A DNA stretch of 64,000 nt from JAVBRD01 sp031548365 (lineage in GTDB: Bacteria; Bacillota; Clostridia; Christensenellales; UBA1750). Position 1 is the stretch's first letter; every line of letters starts with the position of its first letter. The stretch covers positions 1-64,000 of the forward strand of contig JAVBRD010000002.1 of NCBI GenBank assembly GCA_031548365.1, given 5' to 3'. The notes under the pieces were generated by a model. That model searched no databases. It was not told where the DNA came from and worked only from the letters and a program-made list of their open reading frames with translations. Both the position numbers and the translations under genes were made by a program. Shown piece after piece: positions 17,132-25,160 of the stretch.

Positions 17132-18286
17132 ATGTTGCTCATCAAAGGCGCGCGCATCATCACCATGGAAGAAAACGACTTTGAAAAGGGCGATATCCTC
17201 ATCGGGGACGACGGAAAAATCGCCGCGATCGGGGAGAACGTCAAAGCTCCGGAAGGCGCCGAGGTGCTGGACGCGTCCGGTTTGACCGCGTGCCCGGGTT
17301 TCATCGACGCGCACACGCACATCGGCATTTTTGAGAACGCGATGGGCTTTGAGGGGTCGGACGGCAACGAGATGACCGACCCGGTCACGCCGCAGATGCG
17401 CGCGATTGACGCGATCAACCCAGTGGACCCGTGCTTCAGTGAAGCGCTCCGCGCGGGCGTGACGACGGTGTGCGTCGGGCCGGGGAGCGCGAATGTGATC
17501 AGCGGACAGTTCAGCGTGATGAAGACATGCGGATCGAGCATCGCGGAGATGACGGTCGATGAGTGCGCGGCGCTCAAGACCGCGTTCGGGGAGAACCCGA
17601 AGAGGGTGTACAGCGGCCAAAAAAAGATGCCGTCCACGCGCATGGGCACGGCGGCTGTGTTTCGCCAAGCGTTTGTGGATGCGCAGGCATACGCGCGAAA
17701 GATGGAAGCGGCGGATGCGGACAAAACGCCCGACCGCAACCTTGGAAAAGAGGTTATGGTCAGGGCGCTCTCGGGCGGTTTGCGCGTCAAGTGCCACGCG
17801 CACCGCGCGGACGACATCCTGACCGCCATCCGGCTTTGCCGAGAGTTCAATCTTGATTTTTCGATCGAGCACTGTACAGAGGGGTACATGGTCGCGGAGA
17901 CGCTCAAGAAAGAGAACATTCCGATCATCATCGGTCCGCTGCTCTCCGACCGCTCAAAAATTGAGCTTTCCAACCTGACGTTCACCGCGCCCGCTAAACT
18001 CCACGCGGCGGGGGTGCGCTTCGCGATGATGACCGACCATCCCGTCATCCCCGAAGAGTACCTGCCGGTGTGCGCCATGCTCGCCATGCGCGAAGGTTTG
18101 CCTGAACGCGAAGCGCTCGCGTGCATCACCATCAACGCCGCGTGGGCGCTGAAGATGGACGACACGCTGGGCAGCCTTAAACAGGGCAAAGACGCTGATA
18201 TCGCGCTGTTTGACCGCCACCCGCTCGACATCCGCGCGCACGCGCAGGCGGTGATCGTGGGCGGCAAAATCGTGCACAAGGCGTAG
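17132..18286 (+). CDS. Metal-dependent amidohydrolase
   Basis: This 384-residue enzyme has the TIM-barrel amidohydrolase pattern: FIDAHTHIG metal motif, KCHAHRADDI and DFSIEHCTEG for further metal-binding histidines, the Asp in MMTDHPVI, and the C-terminal composite-domain motif LGSLKQGKDADIALFD. It resembles the imidazolonepropionase-like branch. It starts 28 bases after galK and is probably cotranscribed. Substrate is unknown; the family includes cyclic amide and peptide hydrolases. Confidence 0.82.
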   Translation: MLLIKGARIITMEENDFEKGDILIGDDGKIAAIGENVKAPEGAEVLDASGLTACPGFIDAHTHIGIFENAMGFEGSDGNEMTDPVTPQMRAIDAINPVDPCFSEALRAGVTTVCVGPGSANVISGQFSVMKTCGSSIAEMTVDECAALKTAFGENPKRVYSGQKKMPSTRMGTAAVFRQAFVDAQAYARKMEAADADKTPDRNLGKEVMVRALSGGLRVKCHAHRADDILTAIRLCREFNLDFSIEHCTEGYMVAETLKKENIPIIIGPLLSDRSKIELSNLTFTAPAKLHAAGVRFAMMTDHPVIPEEYLPVCAMLAMREGLPEREALACITINAAWALKMDDTLGSLKQGKDADIALFDRHPLDIRAHAQAVIVGGKIVHKA

Positions 18287-18313
18287 AGGTGATGACGCTT
18301 TCTCCTTTAAAAG

Positions 18314-18348
18314 ACCCGATGCATACCGCGCCGCGGTATGCATCGGGT
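18314..18348. terminator. Bidirectional hairpin terminator
   Basis: ACCCGATGCATACC pairs with GGTATGCATCGGGT, with a GC-rich centre. On the minus strand it is followed by CTTTT and lies just after the tRNA gene; on the plus strand it ends the galK-amidohydrolase unit. Confidence 0.8.
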
Positions 18349-18356
18349 TCTGGCTT

Positions 18357-18433
18357 TGGCGCTCCCGGAGGGATTCGAACCCCCGATCTTCGGTTTAGGA
18401 AACCGCTGCTCTATCCTGCTGAGCTACGAGAGC
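18357..18433 (-). tRNA. tRNA-Arg (anticodon CCT)
   Basis: All arms pair: acceptor GCTCTCG/CGGGAGC, D arm GCTC/GAGC, anticodon loop TTCCTAA, T arm GGGGG/CCCTC with TTCGAAT loop, and encoded CCA. The first anticodon-stem pair is a G-A mismatch. Confidence 0.93.
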
Positions 18434-18445
18434 CTGCGAGCTTAG

Positions 18446-18474
18446 ATTATCGCACAAACGGGCTGGAAAATCAA
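18446..18474 (-). promoter_or_regulatory. Promoter of tRNA-Arg
   Basis: On the minus strand: TTGATT, 17 bases, GATAAT, ending about 12 bases before the tRNA 5' end. Confidence 0.6.
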
Positions 18475-18505
18475 GTGATTGTTGTATTGTTGTGAGGTGC
18501 TACCA

Positions 18506-18982
18506 TTGCCGCACCCAACACACATTCTGGCGGTCGCGGGTCTGGTGAGCGACGCGCACGGCAACGTGCTGATCGTCCGCTCACCCAAGCGGGGCTGGGA
18601 GTTTCCGGGCGGTCAGGTTGAAGCGGGCGAGACGTTGGAGGAGGCGCTCGTTCGCGAGATAGAGGAGGAGAGCGGCATTACGGCGGCGGTCACGCGCCTT
18701 GTCGCGATGTACTCCAACGTAGGCCAGCGCGGCACGGATGGCTGGCCGCGCCCCACCATCCTGATGGCCGATTTCCTATGTGATTACATTTCCGGCGACC
18801 CGCGCACGTCAGATGAGTCGCTCGAAGTGCGCTGGGTACCGCGTGATACCGCGCTCGGGATCATCGACACGCCCGCCTATAAAGACCGCATGGCCTTGAT
18901 GCTGGGCTTTGATGGCCGCGTTCACTACAAATCCTACGTCACATTCCCCGCGTACGAACTGCGCACGTCGCGTGTTTTTTGA
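18506..18982 (+). CDS. NUDIX hydrolase
   Basis: The NUDIX box GGQVEAGETLEEALVREIEEESG fits GX5EX7REUXEEXGU exactly, so metal and pyrophosphate binding should be intact. The protein is about 158 residues, and the family hydrolyses nucleoside diphosphates linked to another moiety. The start is uncertain: TTG preceded by TGTGAGGTG is chosen, and a GTG three codons earlier is possible. Confidence 0.85.
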   Translation: MPHPTHILAVAGLVSDAHGNVLIVRSPKRGWEFPGGQVEAGETLEEALVREIEEESGITAAVTRLVAMYSNVGQRGTDGWPRPTILMADFLCDYISGDPRTSDESLEVRWVPRDTALGIIDTPAYKDRMALMLGFDGRVHYKSYVTFPAYELRTSRVF

Positions 18983-19049
18983 AAGCGATGGCAAAGTCGG
19001 TGTGCGCGGTACGCCGATTCACTGACCTAAAGCAAGGAGGCGCAAGAGG

Positions 19050-19376
19050 ATGATCGTTTCTACAACGCCGCATTTAGAGGGTTACCGCGTTACGGACTAC
19101 AAAGGGATCGTGTTTGGTGAAGTCATCGCGGGTGTCGATTTCATCAAGGACTTCGCGGCGTCCCTGAGTAACATTTTCGGCGGGCGGTCCGGCTCGTATG
19201 AGCAGGAGCTGACACAGGCGCGCGAGCAAGCGCTTGCGGAGATGGCCGAGCGCGCGGAGAAGCTGGGCGCGAACGCCGTTGTGGGTGTGGATGTCGATTA
19301 CGAGGTACTCGGCCAGAGCAACAACATGCTCATGGTGACGGCGTCTGGCACGGCGGTCGTCGTTGTGCGCGCATGA
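19050..19376 (+). CDS. YbjQ/UPF0145 family protein
   Basis: This 108-residue protein has the typical MIVSTTPHLEGYRVTDYKG opening, GVDFIKDFAASLSNIFGGRS, EQALAEMAERAEKLGANAVVGV and a hydrophobic C-terminal strand. The family forms pentameric rings and is often labelled heavy-metal binding, without firm proof. RBS is AAGGAGG. Its stop overlaps the start of the GtrA-like gene by four bases, so the two are translationally coupled. Confidence 0.85.
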   Translation: MIVSTTPHLEGYRVTDYKGIVFGEVIAGVDFIKDFAASLSNIFGGRSGSYEQELTQAREQALAEMAERAEKLGANAVVGVDVDYEVLGQSNNMLMVTASGTAVVVVRA

Positions 19377-19786
19377 TGAAGTTTGTGCGTAACTATTTGA
19401 CGAGGGAAACGCTGCTTGAGCTGTTCCGGTTTTTCATCGCCGGTATGAGCGGGCTGATCGTGCAGTTCGCGCTGTACGCGCTGCTCATGCGCGTGCTGAC
19501 GTTTCAGAGCGGTTACCTCGTCGCGTCTGCGATCGCGTTCGTCGTGTCGGTCACGGTCAACTACATCATCTGCGTCAAGTGGGTTTTCACCGTCAAAAAC
19601 CAAACGGGCGCGAAGATGGCCCTTTTCGCGCTAACGAGCGTGATCGGGCTGGCCATCAACACGGGTGTTCTTTACCTGCTTGTGGACAAACTCTCGCTTC
19701 ACAAAATGCTCGCGCAAGCCGTTGCGGCAGGCGTGGTCATGTTCTGGAATTATGTGACGAAGCGGCTGGTTCTGCGCGGCCAATGA
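19373..19786 (+). CDS. GtrA-like membrane protein
   Basis: The 137-residue protein has four predicted membrane helices (FRFFIAGMSGLIVQFALYALL; a second around SAIAFVVSVTVNYI; then FALTSVIGLAINTGVLYLL; then AVAAGVVMFWNYVTKR), the GtrA/DPMS fold. NYVTKRLV near the end is conserved. Members flip or assist transfer of lipid-linked sugars for cell-surface glycans. It overlaps the YbjQ-like gene. Confidence 0.85.
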   Translation: MMKFVRNYLTRETLLELFRFFIAGMSGLIVQFALYALLMRVLTFQSGYLVASAIAFVVSVTVNYIICVKWVFTVKNQTGAKMALFALTSVIGLAINTGVLYLLVDKLSLHKMLAQAVAAGVVMFWNYVTKRLVLRGQ

Positions 19787-19829
19787 CAAACGTCGCGAGT
19801 TGAGCGGGATAAAGCCGGATTGCGGCTTG

Positions 19830-19914
19830 GCGGAGATCCGCACAACCTGCGCGGTCCTCAGGTAAAACGCGGCGTGAGGTTTGGCGGCACGCGCTCCAAA
19901 CCTCACGCTTTCGA
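19830..19914 (+). repeat. Dispersed structured repeat, copy 2
   Basis: The second copy of the element near 10.4 kb: CGGAGATCCGC, an imperfect hairpin ending CAGGT, AAACGCGGCGTG, and stem GCGTGAGGTTT (19872-19882) with AAACCTCACGC (19898-19908) around GGCGGCACGCGC. It follows the GtrA-like gene and precedes the convergent UroD-family gene. Confidence 0.65.
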
Positions 19915-19990
19915 TTAAGTTTGATGACGAATTCGGAGCGCAGGAGAGTGGTGTTCATCACGCTGAACCGGGGAGCATCGCTCGCCGGTT

Positions 19991-21127
19991 TTAGAAGTGT
20001 TTGAGTTTGTCATGCTCCTCGATCATGGCCATGAAATTCTCGTACTTGGTGCCGAACGCAACCGAGTGACTTGGCCCGAGGATGAGCCCGCCATACCGCT
20101 TGCCCAGTTCCATCGCTTTTCGGACGGCGTTGCGCACATCCTCAACCGAGCCGCCGATGAGCAGTTCCACGGGCACACCGCCCCAGAACGAAAGCTGGCG
20201 GCCAAAGGCGGGCATAAGCCTGTCAAGCGCCATGTCGGGAATGCTTTGGATGGATTGATAGCCGTCGATGCCCGCCTCGATGATCTGATCCATGATCTTG
20301 ACAGCGTTTCCGCAGCAGTGCATCACGACCTTGCTGCGGTGCTTTTTCATGGCCTGAACGCGCGCTTTGAAAGCGGGCAGGCACATCTCGCGGAACATCG
20401 CGGGGGAGATGAGAGGGCCTTTGGTCATGGCGAGGTCGTCTTCGACGAAGATTTCGTCGACGCCGGGGCGAATCCATATTTCGTCGCGCAACGTCCCCGC
20501 GCGGGCGGCCGCGTCGATGTTGGCCTTCATCAGCTCGGGTTCGAGCGCGTACAGCGCCAGAGCGTTCTCCATCCCGCCGGGAAGGGGCATAGGCCGGAAG
20601 CCTCCGCTTGTGCCGAACACGAAACGGTCGGGCGTGAGCGATTCAATAAGGTGGTCATAGGCGTCGAACGCGCCTTCGGGCGGTTCTGGCGCTGCCTGCG
20701 CGTCCTCGGCGGGGATGGTCAGCGGCTTGATGGGATGCTTGACCACGCACACATCGTTTGTCGCAGGCTCGATTTGATACACCGTGCCGTCCTTGGCTTC
20801 GTAGAGGTTGTCTCCAATTTTTTTGGGCGGATCGGGTTCGTATCCGCGCGCGGGCAGGATGGGCGCTTCTTTGTAGGCGATGATCGCGTCGATGCACGGC
20901 AGCTTGCGAAACAGTTCAACAGAATCCTCTTTGAGCGCTTGGCAGACTTCGTCCCTGCGGCCTTCCCATAGGGCGATCTGCTGCGCGGCTTTATCCCTGA
21001 CAAGGGTTTTGCGCCCAATCACCCGGCTCGCGGTGTCGCAGTCGATCGCATATGTTCCGAGCGGAATGTAACCCTCGCGCACTTTGTTGAGCGCGTTGTA
21101 CACGGCCTGTTTACTGGTTGTACCCAT
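19991..21127 (-). CDS. Uroporphyrinogen decarboxylase-family protein (methyltransferase-like)
   Basis: This 378-residue TIM-barrel protein resembles the UroD superfamily branch that includes corrinoid methyltransferases. VVMHCCGNAVKIMDQIIEAG carries the His-x-Cys metal-site motif of MtaA-like proteins, followed by IDGYQSIQSIPDMAL and GLILGPSHSV. The N-terminal YIPLGTYAIDCDTASRVIG is also of this type. No cognate corrinoid protein or heme genes are nearby, so it is not called hemE. The ATG chosen follows GGGAGGTGAG. Confidence 0.72.
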   Translation of the reverse strand: MGTTSKQAVYNALNKVREGYIPLGTYAIDCDTASRVIGRKTLVRDKAAQQIALWEGRRDEVCQALKEDSVELFRKLPCIDAIIAYKEAPILPARGYEPDPPKKIGDNLYEAKDGTVYQIEPATNDVCVVKHPIKPLTIPAEDAQAAPEPPEGAFDAYDHLIESLTPDRFVFGTSGGFRPMPLPGGMENALALYALEPELMKANIDAAARAGTLRDEIWIRPGVDEIFVEDDLAMTKGPLISPAMFREMCLPAFKARVQAMKKHRSKVVMHCCGNAVKIMDQIIEAGIDGYQSIQSIPDMALDRLMPAFGRQLSFWGGVPVELLIGGSVEDVRNAVRKAMELGKRYGGLILGPSHSVAFGTKYENFMAMIEEHDKLKHF

Positions 21128-21190
21128 GTGGCTCACCTCCCGCATAAGCATACCGCGCGCGCGCCAAGCGCGCAAGAGGAGACACAATGG

Positions 21191-21820
21191 TTACCAGTCA
21201 AACACGCCCAGTTTTTCGTTGGTGCCGGGACCATAGCGCCCATCTTGGGGGATGCGGGCGTAGCGCTGAAAACGCTTGACGGCTTCGGCGGTGTTGTGTC
21301 CATAGACGCCATCGATCAAGAGGCGTTCGCCGCGCGCGTTGAGCGCGGACTGTATCTCACGTATCGCCGGGCTGCGGTGCGTGAGCGCAAAAACGACGGA
21401 CACCCCGCCGAAGCCGGGAGTGCGGCTGTCGCTCGTGCGCATCCACCAGCGCGCCTTGGCGCGGCGAACATCGATGTGGATATGCTTTGTCGAGTCTTTG
21501 TAGAAACCGATGCCGCCCATGCCCAGTATCTCCGCGAATTGGGCGAGATCAAGCGGTGTGACGCCCTCGATGATTATATCGGCGGCGTTTCCCTTGTAAT
21601 GCTGGCTGTGGGCTGCATGCCCCGTTTCCGCATAGATGGAGTTGCGCGTAGGGAATATGGGCCGTTTCCCGTAATGCTCGATGATGGGGTCAAGAGCGGT
21701 GATGAGGTCGTCGTTAAGCAGAATTTGCTTATGGCTTGGGTTGAGCCAAAGCTCACCCACGGTGTAGTTGGCACCGATGCGTACCGGCTTGTCTTTAAGA
21801 GAATACGCCCTGATAGCCAA
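21191..21820 (-). CDS. D,D-peptidase-like (M15) protein with peptidoglycan-binding domain
   Basis: The roughly 209-residue protein has a peptidase M15-type zinc fold (HSQHYKGNAADI and the closing KHIHIDVR) followed by a PG_binding_1 repeat (REIQSALNARGERLLIDGVYG, then NTAEAVKRFQRYARI). It would trim peptidoglycan cross-links. No signal peptide is visible from the chosen TTG start, which sits behind GGGAGGGG; the longer frame is not supported. An inverted repeat covers that ribosome binding site (next entry). A spore or phage-lysin role is possible. Confidence 0.7.
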   Translation of the reverse strand: MAIRAYSLKDKPVRIGANYTVGELWLNPSHKQILLNDDLITALDPIIEHYGKRPIFPTRNSIYAETGHAAHSQHYKGNAADIIIEGVTPLDLAQFAEILGMGGIGFYKDSTKHIHIDVRRAKARWWMRTSDSRTPGFGGVSVVFALTHRSPAIREIQSALNARGERLLIDGVYGHNTAEAVKRFQRYARIPQDGRYGPGTNEKLGVFDW

Positions 21821-21825
21821 GTTAA

Positions 21826-21858
21826 CCCCTCCCTTGACAGCATATGCCAAGGGAGGGG
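21826..21858 (-). promoter_or_regulatory. Perfect inverted repeat covering the ribosome binding site
   Basis: CCCCTCCCTTG (21826-21836) and CAAGGGAGGGG (21848-21858) are perfect 11-bp arms around an 11-base loop. In the mRNA of the minus-strand peptidase gene the ribosome binding site GGGAGGGG lies in the 3' arm, so the hairpin would hide it. Confidence 0.6.
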
Positions 21859-21971
21859 GGAAGGGACAAGATGGCGGAACGAAAAAACCCTGTGCTGAAC
21901 GGGCCATTTAAGCAGGTGGTCTCATGCGTCGCGACTTTCGCGTTGGCATCCTGAGCGAAACCAGGCAAAGC

Positions 21972-24900
21972 TTAGCGTTGGGTATGCTGCTTTCCGCTCT
22001 CTTGTCGCTTGGGAAGGTGTTTATCGAGTTTGGCGTACAGCTCATCAAGATCGATGGGCTTGCCGACGTGGTCGTTCATGCCTGCCGCGAGGCATCGCTC
22101 CACGTCCTCGCGGAAGACATTGGCGGTCATCGCGACGATGGGTATGGTTTTCGCGCGCGGGTGGGGGAAAGCGCGGATGCGCCGCGTGGCTTCGTAGCCG
22201 TCGACTTCAGGCATGTGGATGTCCATAAGGATGAGGTCGTACGCGTCAGGAGACGCCTCGAAGCGCCGGAGGGCTTCGCCCCCGTCGGCGGCGTTGTCAA
22301 TGGTCGCGCCGGTATCTTCGAGCAACGCGTGCACGATTTCGCGGTTGATCTCAACGTCCTCGGCCAAGAGTAAACGGCGACCGCGAAGGCACTCGGCGTC
22401 GGGGTTTCTCGCTTCCTCCACCACTGAAGCATCCGTGCGGGCAGGAGCACCCGCGCACTCGTTGATGATGTCGATCAGCGCGGAGGCAAACAGCGGTTTT
22501 GGCACGAACCTGTCCACGCCCGCCCTGATCGCCTCATCGGCGATGTCATTCCATTCGTAAGACGAGATCATAATGACGACCGCGTTGCTCGAGAGGCGCT
22601 TGATTTCACGCGCAAGCTCGATGCCGTTCATTCCGGGCATCATCCAGTCCACAAAGAAAACGTTGTACGGGTTCGCGCCTTCGTTGGCGACGAGTTCGAG
22701 CGCTTCCGCGCCGCCTGGTGCCACATCGCAGTTCGCGCCGGCGCTGTCCATGATGGCTTTGAAATAGACGCGCACGTCATCGGCGTCGTCCACAGCGAGC
22801 ACCCGCATCCTGCCGTGCGCGCGAGAGAGACGCGCTGGGGTGGCGGCGCTTCCGCACTCTGTCTTGATGGTGAAGTGGAAGGTTGACCCCTTGCCTAACT
22901 CGGAGTCAATCAGGATTTCCCCGCCCATCAGTTCCACTATGCGCTTAGAAATGGCCAGGCCCAGGCCGGTTCCACCGAACTTGCGCGATATGCTGCCGTC
23001 GGCTTGCTCAAAGGATGTGAACAGGCGGGACTGCTGTTCGGGCGATATACCGATGCCCGTATCGCTGACAGAGAACCTCAGCACGCACATCCCATCAACA
23101 CATTCGGAAACTTTTTCGACGGCGAGTGATATCTTGCCATCTGCCGGCGTGAATTTTGTAGCGTTGGACAGCAGATTGGTGATGACCTGCGTCAAGCGCT
23201 GCTCATCGCATAAAATGGCAGCGGGTACGTCGCGCCCAATGTTGACGGTAAAGACCTGATTCTTTTCGTCTACACGGAACATGATAACGTTGGAAACATT
23301 CATGAGCATGCGCTCAAGACTGAAATCGCTGTACGAAAGCTCGAACTTGCCGGACTCGATTTTGGACATGTCCAAAATGTCGTTGATGACGCCAAGGAGG
23401 TGCTTGGAGGCGACTTCCACTTTACGCAGAGAATCCTCTTTGCGCGTGGCCTCTTTGGATGCGCGGGCGATGGCGGTCATGCCGATGATGGCGTTGAGCG
23501 GCGTGCGCATTTCGTGGCTCATGCGCGAGAGGAACTCCCCTTTGGCCGCGCTGGATTGTTCGGCCTGTTCTTTGGCTTCGACCAGCCTTTGTTCGGCGAG
23601 CTTATCGTTTGTGATGTCAGTTGAGTGCTGCATGTGCACCATGCGTCCGCCCGTCCACGGGATGAGGCGGTCGGTGTTGCGGTAGAACCGCCCTGTGACG
23701 GTGTTCTGCTCTTCCCAGACGATGACGGCGTCAGGATCCTTTTCAAGCCTGATCATGGGGCAGAAATCGCATCGGCCTGTGATGCCGGTTTGGAGCAGCC
23801 GCCAGCAGTAATCCCCCACACCCTCGCTCTGTATGCCAAAGTGTTCGCGCATTTTCGCGTTAATAAACAGTATTTTGTCGTCTTCCATGTCGGTCACGTA
23901 TACATACGCGTCCAGTCCATTGAGCACGTTCGTCAGAATGTCGATCTCGCGTGCGGATTCCTCAACTACGACTTCATTCTTGCGGATATTCTCCAGCATC
24001 TCATTGATGGACGTGCTCAGCGTGAACAACTCGTCGTTGACCTTGAAGGGAGCAGTGTCGAGCAGTTCGCCGCGCCGGTCAACTTGCAGGACTTCGCGCG
24101 TCAAACGGGTGATGGGCGTGACCGCGAGTTGCGTCACGATCAGGTACATCGCGCCCATGACGATGAGCATAAGCAGGATCAACACGACGCTTGAGTAGCC
24201 GGTCGCGTGCATGCCGCTTAAGAAGACCGTGCGCTCGAGCGTGATGCGAAGCGCGATCGCGCCGCCCTCGGCGGCTGGGAGGACTGTTCGTAGCGTGACG
24301 TTTTGGGTGTCGTTGTACTCTAGGTCGTCCCCGGAGGCGGCCTCCAGAACGGAGATCGGTGTCACGGAGTAAGTGAAGTTGTCCATTCTGAGCAAATGCT
24401 CAAGGTTGTCTTTGTCGTACTCACGCACGAATGTCAGCGTGCCAGCCGGATCCGCGTTTTCGTCGCTCGGGAGAATGGGCATCATGCACAAAAGATAGGG
24501 AACACCTTCGTGTATGATATAGCCTGTGAGCGCGTGGTGGGTCGTGAGCCTCTGCGCGCGGTCGACTTGCGTGTATGCTGCCAGGAAGCGCGAGGAGAGC
24601 GCGCCTGTTTGCTCCGTCAGCCACTGCGGGACAGCTCCGCCCTCTTCGGTCACCAAGTTGTACGATTGTTCAAACAAGGCGTTTCCGGAAAGGTCTTTGA
24701 TCAGTGCGTGATTGATCACGAGCTTTTGCATGGTGCGAAAAGCGGTGAAGTTTTCCTTGATATACGCGTCGTTCTCGCCTTTGGCATAAGAATAGGTGTC
24801 GTCCCAGCTGGCCCAGTCCCATGTCGAGGAGGTCAGACCATCGGATGAATCGCGCAGCAGCCCGGACACGGTCCCGCTCAGGTTGCGGACATACGTGTCC

Positions 24901-25031
24901 TCAGCCTGCGTGAGCATGCTGATCATGCGCGTGTAAAACACGACGCAAAACAAGATGGAGAAGATCGCGAGCGCTGTGCCAATGTATGTGAAGAGCTGCT
25001 GGCGAATGGATGTGAGCCCGCTGTGATTCAT
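21972..25031 (-). CDS. Hybrid sensor histidine kinase (CHASE4-HAMP-PAS-HisKA-HATPase-REC-REC)
   Basis: This protein of about 1020 residues has a first membrane helix near the N-terminus, an extracellular CHASE4-type sensor (STWDWASWDDTYSYAKGEND), a second helix and HAMP, then a PAS segment with a Cys cluster (CWRLLQTGITGRCDFC), the H-box FLSRMSHEMRTPLN, an ATPase domain with GTGLGLAISKRIVELM, and two receiver domains (VFFVDWMMPGMNG; LILMDIHMPEVDG) with phosphoacceptor Asp residues. It autophosphorylates and relays internally; no Hpt or output partner is adjacent. AGGATGG is spaced for this ATG; earlier in-frame starts exist. Confidence 0.9.
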   Translation of the reverse strand: MNHSGLTSIRQQLFTYIGTALAIFSILFCVVFYTRMISMLTQAEDTYVRNLSGTVSGLLRDSSDGLTSSTWDWASWDDTYSYAKGENDAYIKENFTAFRTMQKLVINHALIKDLSGNALFEQSYNLVTEEGGAVPQWLTEQTGALSSRFLAAYTQVDRAQRLTTHHALTGYIIHEGVPYLLCMMPILPSDENADPAGTLTFVREYDKDNLEHLLRMDNFTYSVTPISVLEAASGDDLEYNDTQNVTLRTVLPAAEGGAIALRITLERTVFLSGMHATGYSSVVLILLMLIVMGAMYLIVTQLAVTPITRLTREVLQVDRRGELLDTAPFKVNDELFTLSTSINEMLENIRKNEVVVEESAREIDILTNVLNGLDAYVYVTDMEDDKILFINAKMREHFGIQSEGVGDYCWRLLQTGITGRCDFCPMIRLEKDPDAVIVWEEQNTVTGRFYRNTDRLIPWTGGRMVHMQHSTDITNDKLAEQRLVEAKEQAEQSSAAKGEFLSRMSHEMRTPLNAIIGMTAIARASKEATRKEDSLRKVEVASKHLLGVINDILDMSKIESGKFELSYSDFSLERMLMNVSNVIMFRVDEKNQVFTVNIGRDVPAAILCDEQRLTQVITNLLSNATKFTPADGKISLAVEKVSECVDGMCVLRFSVSDTGIGISPEQQSRLFTSFEQADGSISRKFGGTGLGLAISKRIVELMGGEILIDSELGKGSTFHFTIKTECGSAATPARLSRAHGRMRVLAVDDADDVRVYFKAIMDSAGANCDVAPGGAEALELVANEGANPYNVFFVDWMMPGMNGIELAREIKRLSSNAVVIMISSYEWNDIADEAIRAGVDRFVPKPLFASALIDIINECAGAPARTDASVVEEARNPDAECLRGRRLLLAEDVEINREIVHALLEDTGATIDNAADGGEALRRFEASPDAYDLILMDIHMPEVDGYEATRRIRAFPHPRAKTIPIVAMTANVFREDVERCLAAGMNDHVGKPIDLDELYAKLDKHLPKRQESGKQHTQR

Positions 25032-25160
25032 CAGTTCCATCCTACTCACTTGTGGTGATATCTGGTGTGAGTATAGGGGAAATTCGACAAATCGTCAATC
25101 GAAGAATTACCTAAATGCACAAGGGACGAACGCGAACGTTCATCCCTCGTAATATCTGTT

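Noticed and set aside
19991..21127. hemE (uroporphyrinogen decarboxylase proper)
   Set aside because: The metal-type HCCG motif and lack of heme genes fit the methyltransferase branch better.
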